Shown piece after piece: positions 63,884 through 64,000 of a stretch of 64,000 nt of DNA (positions within the stretch are counted from its first letter, which is position 1; each line of letters begins with the position of its first letter). Both the position numbers and the translations under genes were made by a program. Source of the DNA: an uncultured Prevotellaceae bacterium (lineage in GTDB: Bacteria > Bacteroidota > Bacteroidia > Bacteroidales > Bacteroidaceae); contig ONDP01000009.1 in assembly GCA_900316645.1 (NCBI GenBank), positions 33,578 to 97,577 of the forward strand, given 5' to 3'. The notes beneath the pieces were generated by a model. That model did not search any database and was not told the DNA's origin. It worked only from the letters and a program-made list of their open reading frames with translations.

Positions 63884-64000
63884 ATTGGTTGCGAAGGTAC
63901 GAATAACTGACTAAATATCAAAACGATTTTAGTTTTTTTATTTAAAATCGGGGGGGAGAGGAGATAATTGCATGCATTTTTAAAATTTACGTGTGTAATT

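Overview
The window looks like a core-genome segment of a Bacteroidales bacterium, most likely Prevotella or a close relative. The reasons are: the Bacteroidetes-type promoter -7 box TAnnTTTG upstream of many genes; short leaders with little Shine-Dalgarno signal; family-level hallmarks (DUF4254, DUF4294, a GH3-like protein, tandem FKBP isomerases, an M28 glutaminyl-cyclase-like lipoprotein); and a tRNA gene without an encoded CCA end. I recognise about 55 protein genes and one tRNA gene (Leu, anticodon CAA). No rRNA, CRISPR array, transposase or prophage was seen.

Layout. 0-5 kb: 3' part of mutS, then lgt, ychF and a drug/metabolite-type transporter. 5-9 kb: three secreted or membrane proteins on the minus strand, the first of them AT-rich. 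9.2-13.5 kb: a tightly overlapping operon of an NMT1-like solute-binding protein, a kinase-dead sensor and a complete sensor kinase. 13.5-24.6 kb: rubredoxin, a GT9 glycosyltransferase, DUF4254, pdxB, acpP-fabF-rnc, a GH3-like protein, a large Ig-like lipoprotein, DUF3108 and an aldo/keto reductase. 24.7-32.4 kb: an ECF sigma factor fused through one membrane segment to an outer-membrane-type barrel, two lipoproteins, a Dna2-like nuclease-helicase interrupted in frame by a repeat-flanked DUF559 module, and a YD-like secreted protein. 32.9-48.3 kb: tRNA-Leu, manC, a HIT protein, greA, PAP2 plus epimerase, rnr, two secreted esterases, an AsmA-like protein, ruvB, coaD, an M28 lipoprotein and a sirtuin. 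48.3-55 kb: xpt plus purine permease, a radical SAM/SPASM protein, an EamA transporter, a small coiled-coil lipoprotein and three FKBPs aimed at three compartments. 55-64 kb: an Lrp/AsnC regulator with a peptidase C26-M19 fusion, ybeY, an acid phosphatase, pnp, a CobD-like aminotransferase with a BtuD-like ATPase, and DUF4294.

The most unusual content falls in three groups. (1) Signalling: the sigma-barrel fusion, which shares a two-box element of fixed spacing with the next lipoprotein gene (CGTGCAGTC-N15-GGACTCTAT(A/C)AATAGAGA), and the binding protein/pseudokinase/kinase operon. (2) An IR-flanked DUF559 module inserted in frame just after the Walker A motif of a helicase, with a solo copy of its terminal repeat about 33 kb away. 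(3) Several families of short dispersed repeats: 7-bp tandem units between genes and in frame inside at least five unrelated genes, a TTTGCTACCGC-containing intergenic element (four copies), and a roughly 140-bp two-hairpin element (two copies in opposite orientation).
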